From Clostridia bacterium (GTDB taxonomy: Bacteria; Bacillota; Clostridia; Lachnospirales; Lachnospiraceae): 64,000 nt of DNA. The stretch covers positions 434,001 to 498,000 of the forward strand of contig CAJTAT010000001.1 in assembly GCA_910574475.1 (NCBI GenBank), written 5' to 3'. Made by a program: the position numbers and the translations under genes. The notes under the pieces were generated by a model. It had not been told where the DNA came from, searched no databases, and saw only the letters and a list, made by a program, of their open reading frames with translations. Below, piece by piece: positions 42,682 to 51,735 of this stretch (positions within the stretch are counted from its first letter, which is position 1; the number at the start of each line of letters is the position of its first letter).

Positions 42682-43386
42682 ATGAATTCCAACTGTACGA
42701 TTCAAGCACCTTTTTTCGAGATCGGTCCAAAGTCTTATTTATATGGAGACGATATTCTCGAACTTGCCAAGGCCGCGGATGCTGCTTCGGAGAAATACAG
42801 CGTAGATATTATTTTCACAACGCCTCTTGTTGAAATCTCACGCGTAAAAGCTGCTACAAAGCATCTACATATTTTCGCGCCACATATGGATCCCCTTCGT
42901 CCAGGGCGTGGCCTTGCAGATATTCTGCCTGAATCCCTCATTGCTGTTGGAGCAGAAGGCGTTATGCTCAATCATGTTGAAAAGCCTCTCTCAGTCTCTG
43001 TTCTGCGCGAAACCATTATACGTGCAGACGAAGTTGGGCTGACCACTATTGTCTGTGCCGATTCCATTGTGGAAGCCAGTATGATCGCCAAGCTTAATCC
43101 AAATATCATTGTTGCTGAGCCTTCTGAACTCATTGGTACAGGAATCACCAGCGGTCCCACGTATGTGGAGGCTTCCATGAACGCCGTAAAAGAAGTGAAT
43201 CCTAAGATACTTGTTCTTCAAGGCGCTGGAATCTCCAATGGCAATGATGTATACCAGACCATTTCTGCCGGAGCAGAAGCTACCGGCTCCTCTTCCGGCG
43301 TCGTCAAAGCTACCGACCGGGCCGCCATGGTAGACGAAATGATCTCTGCCGTTCGCAGAGCCTGGGATGAACGCCACAAAAAGTAA
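42682..43386 (+). CDS. triosephosphate-isomerase-like sugar-phosphate isomerase
   Basis: 234 residues, shorter than bacterial TPI (about 250). TPI catalytic residues are matched by Lys17 (GPKSYLYG), His98 (MLNHVEKP) and Glu146 (VAEPSELIGTG), with the C-terminal phosphate loops QGAGISNGNDV and GSSSGVVKA. APHMDPLRPGRGLADILPES is characteristic of a TPI-like branch found in sugar operons; its relatives EryH/LerI isomerise tetrulose phosphates. The start at 42682 has AAGGAGC 9 nt upstream. It probably acts with the divergent SIS isomerase and the YjbQ gene in a short-chain sugar pathway; the central glycolytic TPI is presumably elsewhere. Confidence 0.82.
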   Translation: MNSNCTIQAPFFEIGPKSYLYGDDILELAKAADAASEKYSVDIIFTTPLVEISRVKAATKHLHIFAPHMDPLRPGRGLADILPESLIAVGAEGVMLNHVEKPLSVSVLRETIIRADEVGLTTIVCADSIVEASMIAKLNPNIIVAEPSELIGTGITSGPTYVEASMNAVKEVNPKILVLQGAGISNGNDVYQTISAGAEATGSSSGVVKATDRAAMVDEMISAVRRAWDERHKK

Positions 43387-43408
43387 CCCGTAAACTTTAG
43401 TTGGACAG

Positions 43409-43497
43409 TAAAGTCGCAAAGGCGCACGAGAGGAACTTTCATGGGTTCCCTTTCGAATGAAAGTTCCTCTCATTCAGTGTGCGCCAAAGTGACTTTA
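43409..43497 (+). repeat. long hairpin between TPI-like and yjbQ genes
   Basis: Arms 43409-43442 and 43457-43497 pair over blocks TAAAGTC/GACTTTA, GGCGCAC/GTGCGCC and GAGAGGAACTTTCAT/ATGAAAGTTCCTCTC. A third partial copy of the outer arm (GCGACTTTA) follows at 43519-43527. Possibly a REP-like element or an mRNA structure controlling yjbQ. Confidence 0.6.
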
Positions 43498-43544
43498 CCC
43501 TTTAGTGCCGTCGCGCAGCGACTTTAAAATAGGAGGACTATTAT

Positions 43545-44165
43545 ATGGAATTTGTAGTATTTCAGAAAGAACTTGAACTTCAGTCCCGTGGTTGGATACC
43601 TACCTTCCACGATGTTTCCAAGGAAATTATCGAAATTGTAAAAGAATCTGGCGTAAAGAACGGTACTGTCTGCATTGCTTCCCATCATACCACATGCTCT
43701 GTTATGATTCAGGAGGCATCTCACGATATTGATTCCTTTGACCTGGAATATCTGCAGCATGATCTTCTGGATATTATGCGGAAAATGATTCCAGATTATG
43801 CAGAAGAGGGACAATACCGGCATCCCGGTCCCATTCACTCTCAGTTCGGTCGTTATGTAGATGAGCCTGGAGACTGGACTTCCATGAATACAGACGGCCA
43901 CCTTCGTTCCTGCTTCTTTGGGCGCAGCGAAACTATGACGATCAAGGATGGCGTCCTGGATGGGGGCGAGTTTGCTCACGTTTACTTTATTGACTGGGAT
44001 CACGTGCGTGCGCGTCATCGCCAGTTGAATGTGACTGTTATGGGAACTACTGAGGATATCAATGATCGGAAATTCAAGAACGGTGAGACAATCAACACCT
44101 TGCGCAGATACATGGATGAAGAGAAAGCATATGATCCGCATTTTGATTTGCAGTTAGAACGATAA
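43545..44165 (+). CDS. YjbQ (UPF0047) family protein
   Basis: 206 residues, longer than typical YjbQ (about 135-140) owing to a middle insertion. The family His/Thr cluster is seen in SHHTTCSVMIQEAS, and NTDGHLRSCFFGRSETMTIK and HARHRQLNVTVMG-like text (RARHRQLNVTVMG) form the second half. YjbQ proteins have weak thiamine phosphate synthase activity in genetic complementation; their real role is unknown. AGGAGG is 8 nt before the start. Placement after a TPI-like gene suggests a role in phosphorylated metabolite handling (inference). Confidence 0.8.
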   Translation: MEFVVFQKELELQSRGWIPTFHDVSKEIIEIVKESGVKNGTVCIASHHTTCSVMIQEASHDIDSFDLEYLQHDLLDIMRKMIPDYAEEGQYRHPGPIHSQFGRYVDEPGDWTSMNTDGHLRSCFFGRSETMTIKDGVLDGGEFAHVYFIDWDHVRARHRQLNVTVMGTTEDINDRKFKNGETINTLRRYMDEEKAYDPHFDLQLER

Positions 44166-44223
44166 TGTAGACCAAAGGAAAGAACTGACAGAACATTTAA
44201 ACTCTTCGTTTTTCTACCTACAA

Positions 44224-44259
44224 AGTACCCTCAGTGAGCAAAAAGGCACTGAGGGTACT
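44224..44259. terminator. bidirectional terminator between yjbQ and CBM9-like genes
   Basis: Perfect 13-bp stem AGTACCCTCAGTG/CACTGAGGGTACT with a 10-nt loop, followed on the plus strand by ATTATTATATTTT. It serves two convergent genes. Confidence 0.88.
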
Positions 44260-44271
44260 ATTATTATATTT

Positions 44272-44871
44272 TCATCCCAGATACAATACCCCAAAATCAC
44301 AGCTTCTGTGAAAATCTGGCACAGGACTGGAAAGCTCGCTCCAGGACAGAAAATGGGGCGCCTGAGTCTTATCCCCGCACTTATAAAAATTTCCCCGCAT
44401 ACATTTACCAGGTGAGGCAGTAAAATCGGGAAAGAAAAAGCGAATAAAGGAAACGGGAATCTGAAAAGTTATTTTCCAACCTTCCTGGGTCTGTTCTGCG
44501 TAGGGTTGGAACAGTGTAGCGTCTTCTGGAAGAAGACGGACTAAATCACGAATACTGCTCCCTATTCCCAGATACATGCATGCATTTGGATTAAACTCAA
44601 AATTCAGATAGCGCTTGTCCTTTTCATCTGGGGCAAGGAAAAATTCCAGGCAGCTATCTTCACATGGCATCCCCAAAGCTCCTGTGTGCTCTGCCCGAAT
44701 ATGTTTTTCATTTGCAGACAGTTGTATATAAATTGCTGTACTGTCATAACAGATCTTTGCCTCTCCACAAATATCAACTGGTCCTGACCAGTATAATTGT
44801 GTTATAGGCAGCGGTTCAAGAACGTCCCAATCCATAGGATTGGGACGCTGTATGATATTTGCTGTTTTCAT
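44272..44871 (-). CDS. carbohydrate-binding family 9-like (CBM9) protein
   Basis: 199 residues of the CBM9-like beta-sandwich group: GEAKICYDSTAIYIQL, EDSCLEFFLAPDEKDKRYL, then the closing text PDFHRSCDFGVLYL. There is no signal peptide, so it is a cytoplasmic stand-alone version. Such proteins occur with glycan catabolism genes; binding of a sugar or sugar derivative is likely, catalysis unproven. Its start overlaps the ROK gene stop by 4 nt. Confidence 0.8.
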   Translation of the reverse strand: MKTANIIQRPNPMDWDVLEPLPITQLYWSGPVDICGEAKICYDSTAIYIQLSANEKHIRAEHTGALGMPCEDSCLEFFLAPDEKDKRYLNFEFNPNACMYLGIGSSIRDLVRLLPEDATLFQPYAEQTQEGWKITFQIPVSFIRFFFPDFTASPGKCMRGNFYKCGDKTQAPHFLSWSELSSPVPDFHRSCDFGVLYLG

Positions 44872-46160
44872 AAAAGTTCACCCATTTCTGCCAAACCATT
44901 GACCTTAATAGATTTTTCCTCCAAATCATTCCTGTCAAACTGGTAGATCCATTTATAATTTTCCTGCATCAGATAAGAAGAAAATATCTCAGCAACTGCG
45001 CCCAATGAGTACACGGTTTCTGTGGAGTCGGAAACTCTTACCTCAAAATCATTTACCAGAGACAAAGAGTTTTCTCGAATGGATATTTCCAACTGCTGCA
45101 AAAAAAAGTCTCCCAATTCTACCATAAAGCCATAGAACACAATCAGTTCAGGATTCAGCAGGTTTACTGCATTGGAGATAGCTACACCCAGGCGTTCGGC
45201 AATATCCTTGACATAATAAGTACACATCTTGTCCCCTTCTTCCAGGGCACTTCGAATGGCCTGTACCGTAATCTCCTGCTGCTCATTCATATGCATAATG
45301 AGAGAAGAAAACACCCCTTTTTTCAGAGCTGTACTGATTTTAGCTGCCAGGGCTGGAAAAGCTGTACTCTCTTCCACACATCCCTGCTTTCCACAGTAAC
45401 ACATGCTGTCGGCAGACTCACCAAAGCTAATCACCGTATGTCCCAACTCGGCAGCCCTCCCGGAGGCGCCTACTACAGGCATCCCATTGCAACAAATAGA
45501 ACATCCAATTCCATTGGACAATTCCACACATATAAAATCCTGTACCCCTTTTGCAACTCCAAATCGCTGCTCCGCAATGGCTGGCATTGCCACGCCACTG
45601 TAATTTGCCACCTGTACTCCTGAAATCTCTTCCAATATGGGTTTCAAATCCTTATAGAGCCAGTCGTTAAAATGAGTGTAATTGGTCAATAATGTATGAA
45701 TGGATTTATAATTGGAAGGATCATAATGGGGATCGCTGATACCAATACCCAAAATTTTCCTATCACAAAACATATGCAATATCTTTTTCACATGTTCTAC
45801 CACCAGAGCAATCGTCTTTTCCTTGCAAAGATCAGGCTCATAGTCTGTGGCCTCCTGGAACAGAATCTTCCCATCAATCTGGGACACAAGATAAGTTACA
45901 CTTTGAGAAGAAAAAGAAATCCCCACAGCACATAAATGCTCTTTGTTCATTTCCAGCATAATACGCTTTCTTCCCGGCCCGGAAGACGCATATCCTGTCT
46001 CTACAATAAGTTTTTCATCTAAAAGCTCTTTAATAATATCCCCCACATTGGCTGGACGGTAATCTGTCAAGGTAATCAGCTCTGTCCGGCTGATCGGTCC
46101 CAAGTGGTTGATAATATTCAATATCAAATACCTTCTATAATGATAAGAATCCTGAGGCAT
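44868..46160 (-). CDS. ROK-family transcriptional regulator (NagC/XylR type)
   Basis: 430 residues from the chosen start. N-terminal winged helix (ILNIINHLGPISRTELITLT, about 14-33) followed by a ROK sugar-kinase-like domain with VELSNGIGCSICCNGMP and the zinc motif region ELGHTVISFGESADSMCYCGKQGCVE, in which CYCGKQGC supplies the cysteines. GGAGG lies 7 nt before the ATG at 46160. It lies downstream of an FGGY kinase gene in operon B and probably senses a sugar or amino sugar of that operon. Confidence 0.9.
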   Translation of the reverse strand: MPQDSYHYRRYLILNIINHLGPISRTELITLTDYRPANVGDIIKELLDEKLIVETGYASSGPGRKRIMLEMNKEHLCAVGISFSSQSVTYLVSQIDGKILFQEATDYEPDLCKEKTIALVVEHVKKILHMFCDRKILGIGISDPHYDPSNYKSIHTLLTNYTHFNDWLYKDLKPILEEISGVQVANYSGVAMPAIAEQRFGVAKGVQDFICVELSNGIGCSICCNGMPVVGASGRAAELGHTVISFGESADSMCYCGKQGCVEESTAFPALAAKISTALKKGVFSSLIMHMNEQQEITVQAIRSALEEGDKMCTYYVKDIAERLGVAISNAVNLLNPELIVFYGFMVELGDFFLQQLEISIRENSLSLVNDFEVRVSDSTETVYSLGAVAEIFSSYLMQENYKWIYQFDRNDLEEKSIKVNGLAEMGELL

Positions 46161-46228
46161 AACACATCCTCCATGTTTTTCCCTGTGGTTCAAGTCCAAA
46201 TTTTACCATATTTTATTCAAAAAATCAA

Positions 46229-47722
46229 TCATTGGAGGCTTGAATCTGCTGCTTCTTGTCTTTCCAGTGTAATCATAAACTCATAGAGAGCGCAGAACTT
46301 CTGATACTTTCTTTCTAGCTCCTCTCTCTTTTTTGGTTCATACCTGCCACCCTGGGCATGAGTCAGTTTTGCCGCCTCCTGATAGGATGTATATTCTCCT
46401 CTACTTACTGCAGCAGCTATAGCTGCCCCCAGGCAGGCAACTTCTTTTTCTTTCAGTACAATGACTGGAAGTCCAGTAATATCTGCTTGAATCTGACACC
46501 AGGTCTTGCTGCGTGCGGCTCCTCCTGTGGCATAGATACAGTATACAGGAACCCCTGCCTTTTGAATAGCATCACAATTTTTTCTCAACACAAAGGCAAC
46601 TCCTTCCATCACTGCCCTGGCCATGTCAACTGCATCGTGTTCTGAGCGCAAGCCATAAAACATTCCCTTAGCCTCTGTGTCAAATTCTGGTGAATTTGTT
46701 CCCACAAGATAAGGCAAAAATACAATCTCACTGGAACAGGTTCTTTGTTCCAGTTCCCGATTTAATGTGTTGTAATCCATTTGTGACATGGTGGTCTTTT
46801 TAAACCACTCCAGGCTAATTCCACCACTTTCCGCCACTGGCAGCATCACATAGGTGTCCGGCAAAAATCCATAATGCATGGCGATTCCACAATCCTGGCC
46901 TTCCGTCCGACTGGGCGCAAAAGCAGCTAGAGCCATAACTGTTCCTGTAGAAAGGCTGATGGCGCCTGGTTCTACGTTTCCCATACCAATCATCCCTGCA
47001 AAATGGTCCAAGGTTCCAATATTCACTGCTGTCTCCCGGGGCAACCCCAGAGCAAAAGCCGCCTCTTTCGTCAAAGGGCCTGCTTCTGTACAAGGCTCTG
47101 CCAAAGGCGGAAGCTGCTTTTCTGTGATTCCCAACACATCCAGCATCTTTTTCCAGTATCGTTTCTTATAAATATCAAAGTAAAAGGAAAAAGTGGCGAT
47201 GGAGCAATCTGCCATCCTGCGGCCTGTCAGGCGGTATACCATATAATCTTTAAGAAGCATATAATGCGCTGCTTTTTCATATACTTCCGGCTCGTTCTTT
47301 TTCAGCCACAATATTTTAGTGGCCGGCCAGGTGGCAAGGACTGCCTTCTGACCTGTCACCCTCTCACATTCTCCAGGTTCTAAAAAAGCTTCCAAATCTC
47401 TACACTCATCCTTTGACCGTTCATCCATCCAGGATATCCCATTCCTCAAAGGACAACCTTCTTTATCCAGTACCACCAAAGTCTCTGCCTGGCCGGTAAA
47501 GCCAATTCCCGCCACCTGACCAGACTTCACTTTCTCTGAGGTCGTCAACTTTTTCATCACAGAGACAAATGTCTCAAAGAACTGCTCCAGATTAATTTCC
47601 ACCCCACAGCTTCTGTCATAGGAAACTGCCGAAGACGCGCTGGCTATACAGTGGAAATTCGTATCGTAAGCCGTAGCTTTCATATTTGTGCTTCCCAGAT
47701 CAACTCCTATATACAACTTCAT
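46229..47722 (-). CDS. FGGY-family carbohydrate kinase
   Basis: 497 residues, xylulokinase-like. VDLGSTNMKATAYD phosphate loop, GISWMDERSKDECRDLE, NIGTLDHFAGMIGMGNVEPG (catalytic Asp in TLDHFAG) and adenosine motif ATGGAARSKTWCQIQADI. It phosphorylates a ketose or polyol imported by the CUT2 system upstream in operon B. It differs in sequence from the kinase at 34.0 kb, so the two operons probably handle different substrates. Confidence 0.9.
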   Translation of the reverse strand: MKLYIGVDLGSTNMKATAYDTNFHCIASASSAVSYDRSCGVEINLEQFFETFVSVMKKLTTSEKVKSGQVAGIGFTGQAETLVVLDKEGCPLRNGISWMDERSKDECRDLEAFLEPGECERVTGQKAVLATWPATKILWLKKNEPEVYEKAAHYMLLKDYMVYRLTGRRMADCSIATFSFYFDIYKKRYWKKMLDVLGITEKQLPPLAEPCTEAGPLTKEAAFALGLPRETAVNIGTLDHFAGMIGMGNVEPGAISLSTGTVMALAAFAPSRTEGQDCGIAMHYGFLPDTYVMLPVAESGGISLEWFKKTTMSQMDYNTLNRELEQRTCSSEIVFLPYLVGTNSPEFDTEAKGMFYGLRSEHDAVDMARAVMEGVAFVLRKNCDAIQKAGVPVYCIYATGGAARSKTWCQIQADITGLPVIVLKEKEVACLGAAIAAAVSRGEYTSYQEAAKLTHAQGGRYEPKKREELERKYQKFCALYEFMITLERQEAADSSLQ

Positions 47723-47758
47723 TCCTCTGACTTCCTCCCTGTAATCTGTCTAAGTTTT

Positions 47759-47795
47759 GAAGAGAGAGAACGGCGTTTGCCATCCCCTCTCTTCT
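47759..47795 (-). terminator. weak hairpin between binding protein and kinase genes
   Basis: GAAGAGAG/CTCTCTTC stem followed on the minus strand by AAAAC rather than a T tract. It might attenuate transcription past the binding-protein gene. Confidence 0.35.
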
Positions 47796-47828
47796 TACCC
47801 TCTGTGGTCAATCTCGTAGTTCTATATC

Positions 47829-48950
47829 CTAGAAACTCCAGAACTCCTCTACATTTGAATTATCTACTACATAAAGGTCAATGTTTGTCTTCTCTGGAAG
47901 CTCTTTTCCCTCAAAATATCCGATTGCGCCATCAAACACGAACTGAGACAGAATCCACGCATCTACGTTCAGACATGCAAGGTAGTTCGGGTCATTGTCA
48001 TGAAGTTTTCCGAAAGGCTCAGCACCATAAGCCCCCATAGATATTACCTTCACATCTGTATTGCCTGTAGCTTGCAGAGCGGAAACTGCGCCCATAGCGC
48101 CATTGTCTACATCAGAGATAACAAAATCATAAGGCTCCACAATTGCGGAAATTGCATTGTATGCTGTCTCACGATTTCCCTGAGAATCATGATGTCCGAT
48201 AATCTCTATCTCACAACCGTCAGCATTTGCCTTATCAATCACCTCATGGAGACCGATAAAGCGGGACTGACACTGCTCAGATACAGCATTAGTCAGCTCA
48301 ACCAGGCGGCATTTGCCATCCATATTTTCCTTTACATATTTTACAAAATATTCTCCAACAATGCGGCCTGTCTCAATCTGATCCCAGGTAACACTTGTGA
48401 TAATTTTTCCCTGCTCTTCTCCGCTTGTCCAGTAGCCATCGTAAATAATAATGGGGATTCCAGCATCATAAGCTTTGTTCAGCGCTTCTGTACACCCTTC
48501 TGGTGTAGTGGGATCTGCCAGGATAATGTCACATCCGCTGGAAATCATATTTTCAATCTGCTTTGTCATAGTCTCATCATTCAAGTCCCCATCCTCTACC
48601 ACGATCTCAGCACCATAGTAGGCTCCTAATTTTTCCAGAGCATCTGCCACGCCTGCGCACCACTCATCACCCTTGTAACAGATAGAGCAGCCGATTTTCT
48701 TTCCCTGAAGGGCTGTGCTGTCAGATAAGGTTACAGAAGCAGGGATACCGTCTGCGCTGTTTGTTTCTGTGTTCTCTACAGCTGGTTCTGGTGTCTCCGC
48801 CGGCGCCTCAGCCGGTGTTTCTGCTGGCGCTTCGCCTTCTGTACTCGGTTCTGCGGGTGCAGCCGCTGGCGCCTCTTTTGTGGAGCAGGCAGCACAGGAT
48901 ACTACTAGTGCCAGTGTTAACAACAATGCCATCATTTTTTTCATACTCAT
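47829..48950 (-). CDS. sugar-binding lipoprotein, RbsB-like (CUT2)
   Basis: 373 residues. Signal MSMKKMMALLLTLALVVSCA with lipidated Cys22, then an unusually long Ala/Pro/Glu/Thr linker (about 23-70) likely to span the cell wall. Binding domain: ISSGCDIILADPTTPEGCTE, IPIIIYDGYW, ISDVDNGAMGAVSALQA. AGGAGG precedes the start. It works with the permease and ATPase upstream in operon B. Confidence 0.92.
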   Translation of the reverse strand: MSMKKMMALLLTLALVVSCAACSTKEAPAAAPAEPSTEGEAPAETPAEAPAETPEPAVENTETNSADGIPASVTLSDSTALQGKKIGCSICYKGDEWCAGVADALEKLGAYYGAEIVVEDGDLNDETMTKQIENMISSGCDIILADPTTPEGCTEALNKAYDAGIPIIIYDGYWTSGEEQGKIITSVTWDQIETGRIVGEYFVKYVKENMDGKCRLVELTNAVSEQCQSRFIGLHEVIDKANADGCEIEIIGHHDSQGNRETAYNAISAIVEPYDFVISDVDNGAMGAVSALQATGNTDVKVISMGAYGAEPFGKLHDNDPNYLACLNVDAWILSQFVFDGAIGYFEGKELPEKTNIDLYVVDNSNVEEFWSF

Positions 48951-48956
48951 TTCCTC

Positions 48957-49145
48957 CTATTTTAAGTTCCGCTACAGCTATGCCAGGACACTTGGGGTCT
49001 AGAACGAATTTTCGGCCGCAAAAACATGCGTCCAAAAATTGTTCTGTGCCCTGGACTAGCTTTCGCTATTTTAAGTTCCGCTACAGCTATGCCAGGACAC
49101 GGGGAGCTAGCCTAGCCGTCGCTGTTAAAAGGTTTATATACTATA
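48957..49145. repeat. repeat-rich gap with 34-bp direct repeats
   Basis: A 34-bp unit starting TATTTTAAGTTCCGCTACAG and ending GCCAGGACAC occurs at 48958-48991 and again at 49070-49103. Between them are inverted repeats CCAGG-CAC/GTG-CCTGG and AGAACGAATTTT/AAAATTGTTCT. The first 16 nt of the unit (ATTTTAAGTTCCGCTA) also occur at 2875-2890 over the clpX-like stop codon. Confidence 0.6.
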
Positions 49146-49170
49146 GCAGCCCCTGCTTTAGTTTTTTGTA

Positions 49171-50649
49171 TTACACACACATTGCCATGATTTTTTCCTG
49201 GGTAGCTTCGTCTGCGCTCAGCTCCCCTTTTTGTCTGCCCTCGTGCATGATCAGGATCCGATCGCACATGCCCAAAAGTTCTGGCATCTCAGAGGAAATC
49301 ATGATAACTGTCTTTCCGGCCTGTACTAGCTGATTTATCAATCGGTATATCTCCGCTTTGGCCCCTACGTCGATTCCTCGTGTAGGCTCATCCAGAAAGA
49401 GAATCTCGGACTCCTGAAACAGCCACTTGGCAATTACTACTTTCTGCTGGTTTCCCCCGGACAGGTATTGCACTTCTGTCTCTATATTCGGTGTCACTAC
49501 ATGAAGCTTCTGAACGTAATCTTTGCTGTATTTATCCTCCAATTCTTCTCTTATAACGCCGTTTTGTATGACACGTTTTAGATTTACAAGGGTGGTATTC
49601 TTCTTTACTGTCATGATCTGAACAAGTCCCTGGAGCTTGCGATCCTCCGGTATCAGTCCAAGGCCGTCCTTGATGGCGTCGGCAAAGGTGTGGTAATGCA
49701 CCTGTCTTCCACGCACATAGATCTCGCCGGACTCTATCTTGTCAATCCCTAGAATTGCCCTGGCCAGCTCTGTCCGTCCAGCTCCCACCAGGCCGGAGAT
49801 TCCAAACACTTCCCCGGAGCGAACAGAAAAGCTGATATCCTTCAGGACGCCTGCATTTAGATTACGGACTTCTAAAATTGTATCTCCAAGAGTTCCTACC
49901 TCTTTGGGGTACTCCTGTCCCATCTCCCGTCCAACCATCATATTGATCAAATCCTGTTTAGTCAGGGCTTCCACTGGCATTGTCTGAATATGCTGTCCGT
50001 CACGAAGGACACTCACATTATCACACAGCTCAAATACTTCCTCCAGCCGGTGGGAAATGTAAATAATGGTAATTCCTTTTTCCCGAAGCTGCTTTACGAT
50101 CCGAAACATCACGGTCAATTCCCGGTCTGTAAGCACAGCAGAAGGTTCGTCCATAATCAAAACTTTGGAATTGTTATTGATGGCATGCATGATTTCCACA
50201 ACTTGTTTCTTTGCCACTGTCAGATTGGAAACCTGTTCATTTACATCAATATCCATTCCCAGCTCAGCCACAATCTCTTTCGACCGGGCGCGCATGCCTT
50301 TCCAGTCCACCAGCTTTCCGTTCATCATCAGATTGCCAAGGAACATGTTCTCTGCCACCGAGAGAGTCTCCGCCAGCTTGATCTCCTGATGCACGACGCT
50401 GATGCCTGCCCTTCTCGCCTCCACAGGGGCAAGAAAATGATGTGTCTTTCCATCCAGGATCACCTCACCCGCATTGGGCTGGTAAATACCTGCAAGGATT
50501 TTGATTAATGTAGACTTTCCGGCGCCATTTTCTCCCACCAGGCCATGAATCGTTCCTCTCTCTACCTGAATCGAAACATTGTCCAATGCTTTGACTCCCG
50601 GAAACTCTTTGGTAATACCCTTGATATTAAGAATATAATCATTGTCCAT
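49171..50649 (-). CDS. sugar ABC transporter ATP-binding protein, RbsA/MglA type (CUT2)
   Basis: 492 residues, two ABC domains. First: GENGAGKSTLIKILAG, NLTVAKKQVVEIMHAI signature region and LIMDEPSAVLT. Second: GLVGAGRTELARAILG, LSGGNQQKVVIAKWLF and LFLDEPTRGIDVGAKAEI. Standard for galactose/ribose-type importers. It is flanked by its permease and its binding protein in operon B. Confidence 0.93.
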   Translation of the reverse strand: MDNDYILNIKGITKEFPGVKALDNVSIQVERGTIHGLVGENGAGKSTLIKILAGIYQPNAGEVILDGKTHHFLAPVEARRAGISVVHQEIKLAETLSVAENMFLGNLMMNGKLVDWKGMRARSKEIVAELGMDIDVNEQVSNLTVAKKQVVEIMHAINNNSKVLIMDEPSAVLTDRELTVMFRIVKQLREKGITIIYISHRLEEVFELCDNVSVLRDGQHIQTMPVEALTKQDLINMMVGREMGQEYPKEVGTLGDTILEVRNLNAGVLKDISFSVRSGEVFGISGLVGAGRTELARAILGIDKIESGEIYVRGRQVHYHTFADAIKDGLGLIPEDRKLQGLVQIMTVKKNTTLVNLKRVIQNGVIREELEDKYSKDYVQKLHVVTPNIETEVQYLSGGNQQKVVIAKWLFQESEILFLDEPTRGIDVGAKAEIYRLINQLVQAGKTVIMISSEMPELLGMCDRILIMHEGRQKGELSADEATQEKIMAMCV

Positions 50650-50700
50650 TTATTTCACCCATCCTTTCTCAAGCTGAATATGTATCCACTACAGGACAGG

Positions 50701-51696
50701 TTAGCTTTTCTTCTTACTGCTCAATACATCCAGTGTAATCGCTACTACCAGAACCAGTCCCTTCAAGATATCCTGGATGAAGGGATCCACTCCCATCTGG
50801 GAAAATCCGTTGAACAGAGTCACAAGGAAGACGCATCCAAACATGGTACCGATCACTCTTCCCTTTCCGCCTGCCAGAGAGACGCCACCGATAATAGAAC
50901 CAATCACTGCATCAAACTCATAGTTCTGACCGTTGGTAGTGGCCACCGAATTCAGCCTTGACATCAGAACCAGGCCTCCAAAAGTCGCCAGAATTCCCGC
51001 CAAAACAAAGGTCCCAAAATAAACTCTCTTCACGTTGATTCCAGAGAAGAAGGCTGCTTCTCTGGAGCCTCCCACTGCGTACAGGTTCCGGCCCATTTTA
51101 GTCTTCGTTGTGACAAACTGAGCCGCCACATACAACAATACCATCAGGATGACACAGATTGGGATCAGGTTATTGAGTAGATATCCTCTTCCCAGCCATC
51201 CGATAGATTCTGGCATATTGGCAATAGGTGTGGCGTTTGTCAAAAATTTTGCAGTGCCATAGCACACATACTGAGTACCCAGAGTTGCTATAAATGCTGG
51301 TATTCCCACATAGGCTGTCAAAAATCCATTGACTGAGCCGCACAAAATACCTACTAAGAACATAATGATAATGGCGACTAGCACAGGCACGCCGTAATTC
51401 TTCATCAAGATAGCTCCCAGACAGCTTGTGAGACAGACCATACGCCCAAGAGACAAATCAAAGTTTCCGGTCAAAAGAATGACGGACTGCCCAAGGGCCA
51501 CAATGGCAACTGTAGAGCTTTGAAGTAAAATATTTTTCCAGTTGGACCAGGTAAAGAAATACTGAGACCCAAATTTCATCTGTGAGATCACACTGAAAAT
51601 AATACACAGTATGACAATTCCCACAATTGACATATAATCCTTTGCAAACCGCTTCAATACACTTATATCAAATGTTTTTTCTGCTTTCTTGTCCAT
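50701..51696 (-). CDS. sugar ABC transporter permease, RbsC type (CUT2)
   Basis: 331 residues from the ATG at 51696, which has GAGAGG 8 nt upstream. About eight to ten membrane helices, with SVILLTGNFDLSLGRMVCLT, GSVNGFLTAYVGIPAFIATL and YAVGGSREAAFFSGINV typical of the family. It lies just after NagB-like copy B, so transport and catabolic genes form one long operon. Confidence 0.92.
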   Translation of the reverse strand: MDKKAEKTFDISVLKRFAKDYMSIVGIVILCIIFSVISQMKFGSQYFFTWSNWKNILLQSSTVAIVALGQSVILLTGNFDLSLGRMVCLTSCLGAILMKNYGVPVLVAIIIMFLVGILCGSVNGFLTAYVGIPAFIATLGTQYVCYGTAKFLTNATPIANMPESIGWLGRGYLLNNLIPICVILMVLLYVAAQFVTTKTKMGRNLYAVGGSREAAFFSGINVKRVYFGTFVLAGILATFGGLVLMSRLNSVATTNGQNYEFDAVIGSIIGGVSLAGGKGRVIGTMFGCVFLVTLFNGFSQMGVDPFIQDILKGLVLVVAITLDVLSSKKKS

Positions 51697-51735
51697 ACCT
51701 TTTCCTCTCAACAATCCTGTACTCTTGGACTGATT

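Noticed and set aside
43209-43473. Frames antisense to the TPI-like gene
   Set aside because: Shadows of a well-supported gene.
46185-46205. GGTTCAAGTCC text resembling a tRNA T-arm
   Set aside because: No acceptor, D or anticodon arms around it; it lies in the ROK gene leader.
47814-48040. Plus-strand frame over the 3' end of the binding-protein gene
   Set aside because: Shadow frame with no start signal or motifs.
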